Shown: positions 47,876 to 59,464 of the stretch, piece after piece | Layout of the letters: every line of letters starts with the position of its first letter | Position numbering within the stretch: position 1 is the stretch's first letter | Origin: Clonostachys chloroleuca | Taxonomy: Eukaryota; Ascomycota; Sordariomycetes; Hypocreales; Bionectriaceae | Assembly: GCA_037952775.1 (NCBI GenBank) | Contig: JBANAY010000003.1 | Span: forward strand, 37,200,001-37,264,000 | Length of the DNA stretch: 64,000 bases | Direction of reading: 5' to 3' | Program-made: the position numbers and the translations under genes | The notes under the pieces: generated by a model | Told to the model about the DNA's origin: nothing | What the model saw: only the letters and a program-made list of their open reading frames with translations | The model's database searches: none

Positions 47876-50868
47876 ATGCAAACGGCAAGGGGAAAGGGTG
47901 ATCCGCAGGGAAGGAAGGCCAAGGTGCGCTCTATTCATCTAGCTCCAACGATTGCCGGAGCATTGGCTAACGGCTTCTCTCTCTTCAGCTTGCGAACTCG
48001 TACCAGGCGCTTCTGGAGTATGTCTCACCGCGACCGAGGGTTCTCCTGGAATACATGGATCCCTCTCTCCGCAGCCTACATGCAGCTTGCTAACATGTCA
48101 CAGCGAATTCGCTCAGCCGGAACTGAAATCTGTTGGCAACTATGCTCTTGGACGCCTAGTAGGGAAAGGATCTTTTGGCAGGGTCTACTTGGCACACCAT
48201 AAGCTCACCAATGGCTCCAAGGTACGCAGGGGGACAATTCGGGATGCTATCCGTTGAGTTTCGTTAACACACATGTTCTCAGGTTGTGCTCAAGTCGGCC
48301 AATAAAGGCGACTCGAACCTCGCGCGCGAGATTCACCACCACCGACAGTTTGTCCACCCCCATATCGCGCGGCTGTACGAGGTTATTGTGACCGAGAGTA
48401 TGGTTTGGTTGGTCCTGGAGTATTGCGCCGGTACGTCCCTTCTTCCAAGTCGGCCATCTGGGCCAATACAGGTGTCGTGTCTCTGGCCTAACTCGACTGA
48501 TGTATGTAGGCGACGAACTATACAACTACCTCTTGGAGCACGGCCCCCTACCTGTTCCCAAGGTCCAGAAGATCTTTGCCCAGCTCGTGGGTGCCGTCAC
48601 CTACGTCCACAAGCAGTCGTGCGTCCACCGAGACCTAAAACTGGAGAACATCCTCTTCGACACGCATGAAAATGTAAAGCTGGTAGACTTTGGTTTCACC
48701 AGGGAGTACGAGGGGAGGACGAACCATCTGCAAACCTTCTGTGGGACGATATGCTACTCGGCACCCGAGATGCTGAAAGGGGAGAAATATGCGGGCGAAA
48801 AGGTCGATGTTTGGAGTCTGGGTGTGATCCTATATGCATTGCTCTGCGGCGAGCTACCTTTCGATGACGACGACGATAACGTGACTCGAACCAGAATCCT
48901 GACGGAGGAACCCAAGTACCCTGACCACCTCTCTCCTGATGCAGTATCTCTTTTGAAGGCTCTGCTGTCTAAACGGCCGCTTCCACGGCCGTCGCTTCCT
49001 GACATCCTTGCGCATCCCTTCATCGCTGAACATGCACCTGCACAGCAAGCGATCCTTGCCGTCAAGTCACCGGCGCCATTCTCGACTGCGCTAGAAAACG
49101 AGTGTCTGCACCGAATGCGAGCAGCCGGAGTAGATACCGACGCGGTGATAGAGAGCGTGACGGCGGAAAAGTGCGATGCCCTCGCTGGATGGTGGACACT
49201 ACTGCTGGAAAAAGAGACGCGGAAAATGCAGAGAAGAGAGAGGAAGCGCAAAGAGCGAGAAGCCGAGACCAAGAGCATGCGCCGAATTTCAGCTGCGTCA
49301 AGTCGGCTGGAGCGCTTGGCCCCCATGCTTCAAGATGTGGATGAGGATGGGGGCCTATCACTGACTAGGATAGGAGAGGGTTCTGCATCCCGCAGCCGAG
49401 GTAGGAGTAAGCGTAGGAGCGCACAGTACTACAATGAGCTGCATCTTAAGGAGATCCCACCGCTTCCTGATAGCGGTGGGCGGTTCGAACCCCAGAGTCC
49501 AGATGAGATTCCTCCAACACCGATCGACAAAGATTCGATCCGGTCAGTTTCGACTTCGCGTCAACGAAGACCGCCTCCGCCACCGAAGGAAGGGGTGATC
49601 CGTAGTGCTAGATCCCGTGGATCGACCCTCCACCTTGTGACGACCTCGGATGCCTTGGGTGGTGGGAGCAGTACGACAGGATCAGATGCCAAGCACGGCG
49701 AGTCGAAGGGAAGAAGAAAGCCAGCTCAGGTCATCGTCGCCCACTGGAAGAACTGGACACATTGGATTTTCGAAAATACAACCAAGAGATCCAAGAGGCT
49801 CAATGAGAAGAACACAAGCCATAGCACCCCGAACTTGGGCAGTGGGAATGCCAAGGAAACAAAGGACGTAACTCCAAGACCTCAGACGAGCAAGTATCCT
49901 GGCTCTGATTCCTTGAGAGGAATGACTTCCGCCCCTCTCCCGAAGGGAGTGATTGCTAATGGACACGCCAAAGGGGGGCGAGTGTGGCTATTCACCCATC
50001 TGCTCTTAGAAATGGCAAGCCTGGGCATTCGCTCACCTCTTCGAGACTGCAGCAGCACCAGCCGCAGCCCCCAGGACGGATACGCACCCCTTCCAATTCC
50101 TACAAGCGACAATCATTGTCGCCATCACCGATGACGCCGCGCTCTGGGATGCGCCGGTCGTCAGCTGGGCTCAGGGGACGAAAGTCGACCTCATCATCTG
50201 TATCCTCTGTACGGTCTCTGCATCATCATCGCCACTCGCACTCCAAGGCATCCTCGACAAGCTCCGCTGCATCAATAACGGTAGCCAAAACACCCCATCG
50301 TGGCCAATCCCCTCACCATTCAGTCAAGGTGTTGCCGGCAACACCAACATCAACCGCTTTCCCTTCCAATATTCGACTTGTCCGAGCCGCACCCGCCCCC
50401 TTGAGCCTGTATAACGAGGGCATGCCATCTCACAATGACTCCCTCGGGTCACCCAATCCATTCGCAGCTGGTGTGATGTTCGCCAAGCGAAAGAAGAACC
50501 TGTTCAAAGGCCCATCGCTCAATTTCGGCGGTAGTCCTTCCGGTGGCCATCGCAACCTAGGTTCGGCAGGCCATTCTAGGAGTGGCAGCGGGTCAGCGCT
50601 CGGCCGTCGGTCTGGAGAGATCACTATCGAGGAAGAGGATGAAGATCCCTCAGAAAATTCAGAGATCATCGAGGAGGTTGAGTCCTTCTCACCGATCGTC
50701 AGTGGACCTGGCGAAATCATCACTGAACAGATCCTCGAGGATGATGAGCCCACGCCGACTAAAGATACCGCGCTTTCGCTGGCGAAAAATGATATCCACG
50801 CAACTGATCAGGCCCATGGATCCGAAGACACAAAGATATCCCTTGATTCCCCCATCCGACTGAAGTGA
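47876..50868 (+). CDS. Ser/Thr protein kinase, CAMKL-like, frame broken once near 49973
   Basis: Five exons: 47876-47923, 47989-48017 (29 nt), 48104-48221, 48283-48430 and 48510-50868. All introns are GT-AG, and GCTAAC branch sites are visible in introns 1 and 2. The kinase domain starts at about residue 38 with the Gly loop GKGSFGRVYLA. It has the ATP-binding Lys69, catalytic loop HRDLKLEN (Asp156), DFG at Asp174 and APE in CYSAPEMLKG, and ends near residue 300. A basic coiled stretch (residues about 345-375, KMQRRERKRKEREAE) and a long Ser/Pro-rich disordered tail follow. The frame breaks at a G6 run (49973-49978). One added G leads into the downstream frame, which ends at 50868, for about 900 residues. 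It resembles a conserved fungal kinase with HHHRQFVHPHIARLYEVIVT; I cannot assign a yeast orthologue with confidence, so no symbol is given. Confidence 0.87.
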
Positions 50869-51771
50869 TGGGCTCAGCAAATTTTTGAAACGACCTTTTA
50901 TGACACTTATCAAAGCAAAAGAAGCACAGCCGAAAAGTAGCTCTTTTACTGTTTGCCTCAACGGACCATATTCCCTCATATCCCCATGTCCTCCATTTCA
51001 TCTCCCCCTCGACTCCCTATTTTTAGCCAGATTCACTCTACAATTCCTCATGCAAAACGCCACTTGTTTTCACCCGTGGTCAAGTTAGACCCTCTTCGCC
51101 TTTCCCCTGACATAAATTCGGCTCCCCGCGTCCATCTTCGATTCTTCTTAACCTTTACATCATCAATTTCTTGCATTTACGTTGGTACACATACAGTGTC
51201 TATTGATACCAGTGGCGGAATGGCGGACAGGGTTGATTTGCTTCAGTGGAGTTTTATACCGTAGATCGATTTGCCAGGCTAGCATGCCGTCCAACTTCTT
51301 CTCTTACCTCTTATTCAGACATGGCCCTTCTATTCGTTAATGTAAAGAACATTAGGCTCGTGAGCCCTGAGATAAATCAATATGTGTAGCCTTCCGCTCG
51401 CTATGAGTGACATTACTTGAAATTTATAGTGTCCGTACAGTCTAGTTTCCGCCATAGGATCCGTTGATCTTATGCGAAGTCATAGATGCCCCCGCCAGCC
51501 ATGCTCGCTTGAGATGCCAAACAAGAAGATATCTCATAAAAAGAAATACATATCTGCTTCGACTAGCCTGATCAGAGAAAATGAGAACGCAAATATACCC
51601 ATTGGCCATTTAATCGCCAAGTTCCCTCTACGTCAAAGAAATGTACCGGATACAAGATGAACCAACCCGCTAAAATATTCATGTCAAGGAAAAAGTCATC
51701 ATTCTTCAGCTTCAGATTCATGCTGAGTGTCCCAACCTGCTCTTTCGTGCACCACTATCCCTCTCGCGATC
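50869..51771. other. intergenic between convergent genes
   Basis: About 900 bp of AT-rich sequence containing the 3' ends of the kinase gene and ILM1. No gene recognised. Confidence 0.6.
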
Positions 51772-52469
51772 TTAGTCGTCCTTGTCCTCGCCGCTCCTCT
51801 TCCGCAGCTTGTGTACGAGAGCCTGCCTCTCCTCGCGCAGGGTGAGCCACACCCAGAACCAGGAGATCATCTCGAGGAAGAGGAAGGTGAAGGCGACCCT
51901 GTTCTTGAGGGTGTCGCCGCCCCATGTGCCCGGTGTGTACGAAGGGTTGTGGGCGCTCGGGTGGGCGAAGCGCCCCCGCGGGTTGACGGAGGCGAAGAAG
52001 GGGGAGGAGGGGCCCGTGAGGAAGGCGTAGAAGAGGACGACCATGAAGAAGAAGGAGCGGATGGGAGCTAGGATTTGTCAGTGGCTGGTATTTTTGTTTC
52101 TGGCGATGTGGCTTGGTTGGTGGGGGGGTTCTTACCTTGAGCGCCCCAGTAGTAGATGAGGGTGATTTCCTCGGGCATGGAGAGGGAGACGAGGTCGCTG
52201 ATGCCGACGAGGGCGAGTACGACGGAGAGCAGTCCGAGAGGGTGGCTTTGGGATTCGAACCCGCGGCTGTTGGGCTAGAGGTGTGTTAGCGAGGATGGGA
52301 TGTGAAAAGGTGAGAGGTGGGAGTCACGTACCATGCCCATGCTGTTACCGAGAACCCATACTAGCGCTTGTTCATTGATGGTTCGCGGGTTGGAGAGGAA
52401 GAAGAAGGCGAGGGTGAGGTGGAAGAGGGAGACGGAGGTGATGATGGTTGTAGAAGCTATTAGAGCCAT
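51772..52469 (-). CDS. ILM1: Ilm1 family membrane protein
   Basis: Three exons on the minus strand: 52332-52469, 52136-52274 and 51772-52067, with GT-AG introns of 57 and 68 nt, 190 residues. Four hydrophobic segments are visible: near residues 5-25, 60-77, 94-112 and 150-168. Family-type sequence includes NPRTINEQALVWVLGNSMGM, a PEEITLIYYWGAQAPIR segment and NRVAFTFLFLEMISWFW. The tail is charged (KLRKRSGEDKDD). Yeast Ilm1 is an endoplasmic-reticulum protein named for increased loss of mitochondrial DNA and linked to potassium-channel function and slow growth; the molecular activity is unknown. The ATG at 52469 begins the first hydrophobic helix. Confidence 0.82.
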
Positions 52470-53316
52470 GGTTGCGGATATGCGGATATGTAGATTCTGA
52501 GAAGACCACAAGGGTAGGAGAAGCTGCGCCGGAGTCGAGTCGAGGAGTCGCGTGCCCGTTTTAGTCTATCATGGAGGGTTTCAGAACCAGGCCGGCGTGG
52601 AGCGTCGAGCTGTATGTGTCGAACTATGCGTCGAGCTATGCGAAGGGCCCAGGGAGAAATCGAGAAATCGAAAAGGGAGAGCAAAGGAAGGCTGCGAACG
52701 AGTGGAGCAGGCGTGTGCAATGTAGACGAAGCACCAGGTCACGCGGGAGAACGAGGGTCGAAGGAAGCCTAGAGGACTGGCTGGAGCGACAGCATGGTGT
52801 TGGCTGTGCGCATCGTGTTCGGTACGGAATTCCTCAAATCCAGGCGAAGACGTGGCGGCGCGCTACAACTGATTAGATTAGATGGCTGCCTTATCGGTTA
52901 GTGAGCTCAGGGTGCTGTGTGTTGTGCATCGCTCCACCACGGCAGGCTGCCTTTTGGCTTGTGATGGACCATGCATGTACAAAGACCATGGCATGGCCCC
53001 TCTCTTGGTACAAAGAAACTTAGAGGCAGATAGGGCGTATAGTATAAAGCCCTCTATCGTTTCTCTCTTTTCATTTTCATTCTGCGACGGAAATTGTACT
53101 GTGGTGTTGTATGTCAAGTACTGACAGCTTGCCGATTCTCATGTGGGGGCGGGATACTCTAAACATCGTATTATTGAAGCTCCAAATCAAATCCCCCACC
53201 TTGACAGCTCTCCCCAGTAAGCTTCTAACAAATTATCCCAACAACGCAACAGGGCATCCCAAATTTCGACATAGGTCGTGTGAGTGGCCATTGCCAACGG
53301 CATCATATCCACCAAC
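52470..53316. other. divergent promoter region ILM1 / CDC43
   Basis: About 850 bp between divergent genes without a recognisable gene. Confidence 0.6.
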
Positions 53317-54769
53317 ATGGCGGCCCTGAACAAGGAGAAGCACATCAAGTACTGGCAACGATGTTACAACAGCTACCTTCCCACCCAATATACCAGCTCA
53401 GATTCGACCCGGTTGATGTGGGCATGCTTCATCACCTCTGCGTATGATCTGCTCTCAATCCCCTTCAGCTCCACTGACCGCACCAAGATCCGTTCCTGGG
53501 TTCTCAGCCTGCAGCACCCGGACGGCGGCTTCTGCGGCAGCCCAACCCACAGCCTTCCGGGCCAGGATAGCCACAAGGGCACGGCCAATCTGGCCGCAAC
53601 TTTCTTCGCCCTCATTACCCTCGCCATTGCTTCGGACGGCGAGGAGGAGGCCAGGGCTGCGTTCGCTGGCGTCAGGCGGGGGAGGCTCCTGAGGTGGCTG
53701 AAGAAGTTGCAGAGAGACGATGGGAGCTTTGGGCAGAACCTGTGGGAGGGTAAGCCAGTTGGTGGCAGGGACACGAGACACAGCTATCTGGCCAGCTGCG
53801 TCCGATGGATGTTGAGAGGCCATCGTAAGGATGATGATGAGCCCTGGGAGGACGATGTCGATGTGAAAGCCATGATTGCACATCTTCGAAGGGGACAAGT
53901 GAGACCAAGCCCAGCGTTATCCCAAGTTCTACGAAATACAGTTGTTCTAACGCCGTTCACAGACATACGATGGTGGTCTCGCTGAGTTCTCAGAATATGA
54001 ATCGCATGGTACGTCCAAGTTCAATAGTTTCTAATAGTGAACTTGGTTCGGGGTGTGCGAATCCTATTTGGTTCTAACTTTCTCTACAGCTGGTTACGCC
54101 TACTGCGCCGTGGGTGCATTGTGGTTCTTAGATCGGCCCAGCTCGGCTTCGTCTCCACGACCGGAGCCCTCATCCCTGACGGCAATGGATCAAGGCATCC
54201 CTGACCTGCCTGGCATGCTGAGGTTCCTTGCTGGTCGGCAGTTGAACTACCTCGCCGAGGAAGAGGACGAGGACGAGGAAGAGAACTTTATCCAGGACGC
54301 GGTTGGGAGTTTGACTTTGGAGGAGGGCTGCCGTCATGTCGGCTTCAACGGTAGATGGAACAAGAAGGCAGATACATGCTACGTCTGGTGGGCAGCAGCT
54401 ACATTGGCTGTAAGTGGCCTCCCTTCTCTTTCTCCGCTTCACCTCTCACTGACTTCCTACATATAGATGCTCGGTAGCCCCTATCCAGTAAGTGTTGAGG
54501 GCTCCAGGAGATATCTACTTGAAGTCACGCAGCACCCTATAGGCGGCTTTGGCAAGTTTGCTGGCACGCTCCCCGACATCTACCATTCATATCTGGGGCT
54601 GGCGGTTCTGGCAGTGTTTGGCGACGCGGATTTGAAGGATTTCGACGCCGGCTTGTGCTGCAGTATGGAGACGACAGGGAAGATTGAAAAGGCAAGAGAA
54701 GGCTTACTCAAGGCAACCGAGGGCGAAGATCAAACGGCATGGGCATCTGATGGCTTCTGGGCAACCTAG
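53317..54769 (+). CDS. CDC43: protein geranylgeranyltransferase type I, beta subunit
   Basis: Four exons: 53317-53898, 53963-54008 (46 nt), 54090-54409 and 54467-54769, giving 416 residues. The enzyme attaches geranylgeranyl to CaaX proteins such as Rho1 and Cdc42. Prenyltransferase repeats are visible: SLQHPDGGFCGSP, KLQRDDGSFGQNL, TYDGGLAEF and HPIGGFGKFAGT. The zinc ligands are at family positions: Asp304 and Cys306 in ADTCYVWW, and His356 in LPDIYHSYLGLA. The short second exon carries the TYDGGLAEF repeat. A strongly acidic insert (about residues 258-270, rich in Glu and Asp) separates two helices and is not part of the catalytic core. The RDTRHSYLASCVRWML motif and the DGGFCG repeat favour type I over farnesyltransferase or Rab GGTase. 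Confidence 0.9.
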
Positions 54770-55067
54770 AATGGCAAGGAAATTTTGCATCCGTCACAAA
54801 ATTCATTCTTACTCAAGAATAAAATAAAATATCAAGAAAACAGAAGAGAAAGAAGAAAAAAAGGCAAGAAAGCCAACGAAAAAGAATCAGAGTCAAGCAT
54901 TGCATATCAGGGATTCCTATGCGCAAAGGCACATCGCCGAGATTTACCCGGCCTCGGAAAACGGCCATGACTTCATCTCTAAACAATTATCGTCGGCATC
55001 AATTGATAGCGCCGTTTCGTAAAGCTCGAACAATTTCGCATCTCCTCCACCAGCCAGCAGCGGCGCA

Positions 55068-55519
55068 ATGTCCTCCGAGCCTCAAGACCCTTCCCAGGCC
55101 GAATCAGCAGTCTGGGACAAGCAGACCCGGCGCAAGTTCGAGAAGTAAGTAGCCCATCCGCGCCGCCTCACCAGCCTCCGTCGCTAACCTCCGTTACCAG
55201 CAAATCCACCAGCGAATTCTACGATCCCTGCCAAGCGGCCGCGCAACAAAGCTACAAATGTCTTTTCCGCAATGGCGGCGACAAGTCGATGTGTGGAGAG
55301 TACTTCCAGTACGTGCAGATGGGCCGATCGCGATTGAAGGGGAGAACCAGGCTAACCACGATGATTTAGAGCCTACCGTGACTGCAAGCAAGCTTGGGTA
55401 TGTGGCCGTTCAATTCATGCGACCTTCTTTTTTATGTCTATTTGCTGACAGATGTTCTCATCCAGACTGACAGGCGACGGGGAGTTCCATCGAAACCGAA
55501 AGAGCCGACGTCGGAATGA
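55068..55519 (+). CDS. COX23: Cox23, twin CX9C mitochondrial assembly factor
   Basis: Four small exons: 55068-55144, 55201-55308, 55370-55397 (28 nt) and 55466-55519, with GT-AG introns of 56-68 nt, 88 residues. The gene is too fragmented to appear as one open frame. The protein has two CX9C motifs, Cys36-Cys46 and Cys57-Cys67, each forming one half of a CHCH hairpin. Typical Cox23 residues surround them (YDPCQAAAQQSYKC, MCGEYFQAYRDCKQAW). Such proteins are imported into the intermembrane space by Mia40 oxidation. Cox23 is needed for cytochrome c oxidase assembly and copper handling. Introns fall inside or directly beside the second motif. The tail RRRGVPSKPKEP is basic. Confidence 0.9.
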
Positions 55520-56121
55520 CAGCGATAAGCCTGGAATAAGGAGGGAAGAAAAAAAGCATCAATTGTATAACACCATTGGATAGCGGTTTGCAACCGCAGT
55601 CGATTCGAATGGTTATGAAGCCATGATATAATTTCTAGATAGATGTGTATATTTACTTGTATATCAACATGTTGGGGCAGGTATATGAATACGGCCTATG
55701 GAAGTAGTACCGGAATGACTTGCAATATTTTCCGACTGGAGTCTAAGATTATTCTCTTCTTCAATGTGGTGAGGACTTGTCATCCCATCAAGAAGTCTTC
55801 ATCCAATATGCCAAAGCTCTTCGGCAGGACCAAATTGCTCTTGACCTCTGTCCGGCATAATGCAAGATGCTCGATCATTTAGGCCTGCGCCACACGTCAT
55901 GAGCCCACTTTAGCGGGGTAGTATCAGCCACAGCTCTCGAGCTCTCGAGCTCTCGCTTTGTCAAAGTCCCCGCCAAACTTACCTGTGGCTCTCAAACGAA
56001 ATGCACGGGTGAGAAAAGAGGGAAAAAAGGGAAAAAAGGGAGAAAAGTAATCGGTCTTATTGTTGCATCCTCTTCAAACTCAAAGTCACACTAGGGACCC
56101 GCTAGAGTCCCCCGAGCTCAA
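55520..56121. other. intergenic between COX23 and MDM20
   Basis: About 600 bp, no gene. It holds a perfect three-copy 8-bp repeat (55932-55955) and a purine tract of GGGAAAAAA units (56020-56040), both probably within the promoter of the next gene. Confidence 0.6.
55932..55955. repeat. three perfect copies of AGCTCTCG
   Basis: The 8-mer AGCTCTCG occurs three times in tandem. It also creates overlapping GAGCTC palindromes. It lies about 170 bp upstream of the MDM20 start and could be a promoter element or simple slippage product. Confidence 0.8.
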
Positions 56122-59100
56122 ATGAACCGTTCACGACCTCGGCTCAAGAATGGAGTCGACCTTCAGCTGCAGTCCGCCTTCTCAGACGGCAACTGGCCAG
56201 TTGTGATCCGACTCGCTGAGAAGCGCATGAGGATGCTGAACGACCAGTATTACCAGGTCCGGGCTTTGGCCGGTATTCAGAATTATGTGCCAGGTATCAA
56301 TTGCTAACCCCTTTTTACAGATCCTAAAAGTCGTTGCAGAGTCCCAGCTTGATGACCCAGCTCAGAAACTGGCGGCTGTCACGGCTCTATATCAGTACGT
56401 CAAGGATGGTATTGTGATCAAGGACGTCGACGCCATAGATCTGTTGGAATGGGCCACCGGAGATCTAACCCATGAAGATGAGTTCCTGGAGACTCTGGGC
56501 CCGTTGCGAGTAAGGGCTGTGAAAGCTGCGCCCAAAGACAAAGTGTCAGCATCGCGTGCTTTGGAGTCATGTCTTTTACATTGGGACCTCGTTAGCTCTC
56601 AAAAAGTATGTTCCAGTAACTATAAGACAAGGGAAAGGAGACTACCAACTGACCAAATGTAATAGATTGCCGCGACCATGGACAGATCGTTCCCTCAAGA
56701 GAGACAATTCTTGTTTTGGAACATCGTCGTCACCTATCTTCTCTCGGTAACCGACATGTTCTATTCAGTGCTAGGCAAATATTTACTGACAATGAATCTT
56801 AGACAAGCTCACAGGCTGATGCTACCAAGAAGAAACTCTATGGTACTTTAGCGCTAAAACAAATAGAGAGAGCTGCTCAGACCACAGAGCAGGTACTATA
56901 TATTCCTTCAGAATTTCAATTACGAGCATCTCCTTCTAATAAAAAAAAATCACAGGCATTCCAAGCCGACTCAGCTGCTCCGGCACCGGCCCGGGGCATT
57001 CAATCAGAAGAGGAGATCCTCCTACTTTATGATATCATGGAAACTCACGGGTCACCAGCAGACCTAGAGAAGGTTACATCCAGTCCAGTCTTCGGCCCTA
57101 TCTCACAATTTCGTCGGGGCCGGAAGGAACCTTTGTTACGGGTGATTGCCAATAGCCGTAGCAGTGGCAACTGGATTTCTATTTTCCGTCTATGCAATGA
57201 CTGCTTGTCTGAGGTCGATGAATCTGGTGAGCCAAATCTGATGGCTTCGGACTGGTCGATATGGAAGGAATTCATCGAGGCTGCAAACCACATCAAGTCT
57301 TCCGACGAGAGGTATGTGTCTGAGCTAGAGGTCAGAAATATCAGCTCCCTGACAGTCTACAGTGCCCCGAAAACAGTACAGGAACTTCTCCTGAAACTAT
57401 CCAGATCGACAAAGCTGCGTCCCATATATAAACGGAACCTGCAGCTTGCTCGAGTGTCTGCTACCTTCTATCTTGCCACCAATTCCAAAGAAAATTCCGG
57501 GGATAATGCGGCTTCCTCTTTACAGTTACAAGAGCTTACCCAATATATCGAAGTCCATTCTACCAGTCCAGCTTGTTTTGATGATATCAAACCTTTCATT
57601 GAACTTTTGGGTCCTTTGGGCATGAAGAATCTGGCATACAAAATCCTCCCTGACCTTCTGAAAAGAGACGAGATTGAAGGCCGGGCTTCAAATGCTATCA
57701 AAGTCCTGACTCTCAAAGTCCAGTACTTCGTTTCAACATCACCCCTATCATACACCACTATCCATGGGTCTTCCCCCAACTACAAGTGTTCATTGTGTGA
57801 AAGCGAAACAGGCACACCCTCATGCCTATCTTGCTTTTCTACTCTTTCATGGCAAGGAATTCAACTCTACAAGTCCATCACTGAGGCATCCCCAGATGGG
57901 TTTTCTGCCGAACCCGATACCCTTTCAGAGCTTGTGCTTCTGATCGCTTTCTGCAGCCTTCAGCATGCTAAGCTCAATTCTAAGCCTCCTTATTCCGCAG
58001 AATCGACCCGCCACATACTTCAAGCAATGCTCCTCGTTGAACATCAACTTGCATTTAACCCGAAACACAGCCAGTTCCTACTCTTACTCCTCCAAATGCA
58101 CCTTCTTGTAGGCTCTGCCCCTAGGTCTCGCCAACTGTTGGAAGATCTTACTATTAAGCGCACAATCATGGATTCGTTGGGTCCCCTATTTTATGATCGC
58201 CTTTCAACACTATCTCCAAATGTCCTATCGCCTTCCGACAATACAGGTTGGCAAGTGATGGATATGCTCTCATCGCACTTCAATGTTTCACTGAAGCTCA
58301 GGATGCCTCGTCGCCTCGTTGACGCTTTCGAATCAGAGAGCTATAGCTCGGTCTTGAGTATCCCTAAATACATCAATGATCTTCGGAGAAGTTGCACGCG
58401 GGCAATAAGTCTTGTGGAAGAGAACAGGTCTGAGAGACTCCTTGGCTGCCCTACTTGGGAATTTTTCAGCGAGGATCGTTATAGTATGTGATGGCATAGC
58501 CCTCCTCTATTCGGTGCTAACCTCGTGTAACAGCTGAAACTACTGATGACACGGAACTGAAGAGTGTTATTGATTATGGATCCTTCCCTTCCTGGGAGAG
58601 CAGTGCAGTACCCCCGCTCTATTCTCGCTTGCGAGTTGGGCCTATACCAAGCGTAAGCTCTACTTCCTTCGTCCTTGCACGTCCTACGACTAACCCCCAA
58701 TATGTGGTCAGAATCGCCGACTTCACCTTGCCCTTCTTGCTGAAGGCTTTCAAGAAACCCTGGGGTACAAGCCCCCTACAGCATACAAAGTCGTCAATGC
58801 CACACTAGCATCAGACCAGCTATTTGTGCTGGAGTCCCTGAGCCAGATCAGCAATTCCTTGTCCCGCTTCCTCCCCGGCCCCGATGACGAGCTCACAGCA
58901 CCAGAGATTGTCTACTACGACCTCATCAATCTCTTAAGCTCCCTCATTCCTCTCTGCGCTACTAGCCCACGGTCAGCTGGCTTCGAGGAAGTGTTCGGCG
59001 AGCTCGCTAAAGCTGCAGAGGCTGCCTTAGACACTCTTCGTCTCCAGCTTCCTTCCGAAGACGATGACAGTCTTGAGGGAACTATTTCTACGCTTGGGTC

Positions 59101-59464
59101 TATGCATGGCCTGGCAATGTACCGAGATGCGGCTGTTGCTATTTCAGGCACAGCACAGTGGATACTTGACTTTAACAAACATGAAAAGGAGCGTGACCGA
59201 TCCGGTCAAAGTAACCTCCCCAAGGACACAGTCGGCCAGGTCACGACCCTGCAATCCGCCGCCGCTGCCGCGCTCAAGGATGGTCAATCGCGGGTTTCCG
59301 GGCTCAAAGGCCGAGTACAGGGCTCCTTCCAGTCCCGACTCAAGACATGGGTGTTCGAGGGTGCAGAGGATATCCGAGACATTGTTGAGGACGACATCGT
59401 GGCTGATTTAGCCTCGCACATAAGAGAAAATGTACAGGGCTGGCAACATGTGAAATGGGAGTAG
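56122..59464 (+). CDS. MDM20: NatB complex auxiliary subunit Mdm20/Naa25
   Basis: Seven exons: 56122-56256, 56321-56605, 56666-56746, 56803-56892, 56956-58483, 58534-58652 and 58712-59464, all with GT-AG introns of 50-64 nt, 996 residues. The protein is an all-helical TPR-type scaffold, starting MNRSRPRLKNGVDLQLQSAF and WPVVIRLAEKRMRMLNDQYY. The N-terminal repeats resemble Naa25, the auxiliary subunit that anchors the Nat3 catalytic subunit of N-terminal acetyltransferase B to ribosomes. NatB acetylates Met-Asp/Glu/Asn/Gln termini, including actin and tropomyosin, which links it to cytoskeleton and mitochondrial inheritance. A small Cys cluster (KCSLCESET and CLSCFS, about residues 460-480) could bind metal. 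No catalytic motif is expected. The four small 5' exons were set by frame continuity. Confidence 0.82.

Noticed and set aside
52248..52265. GATTCGAACCC sequence resembling a tRNA T-arm on the minus strand.
   Set aside because: It lies within ILM1 exon 2 and no acceptor stem, anticodon arm or A box can be built around it.
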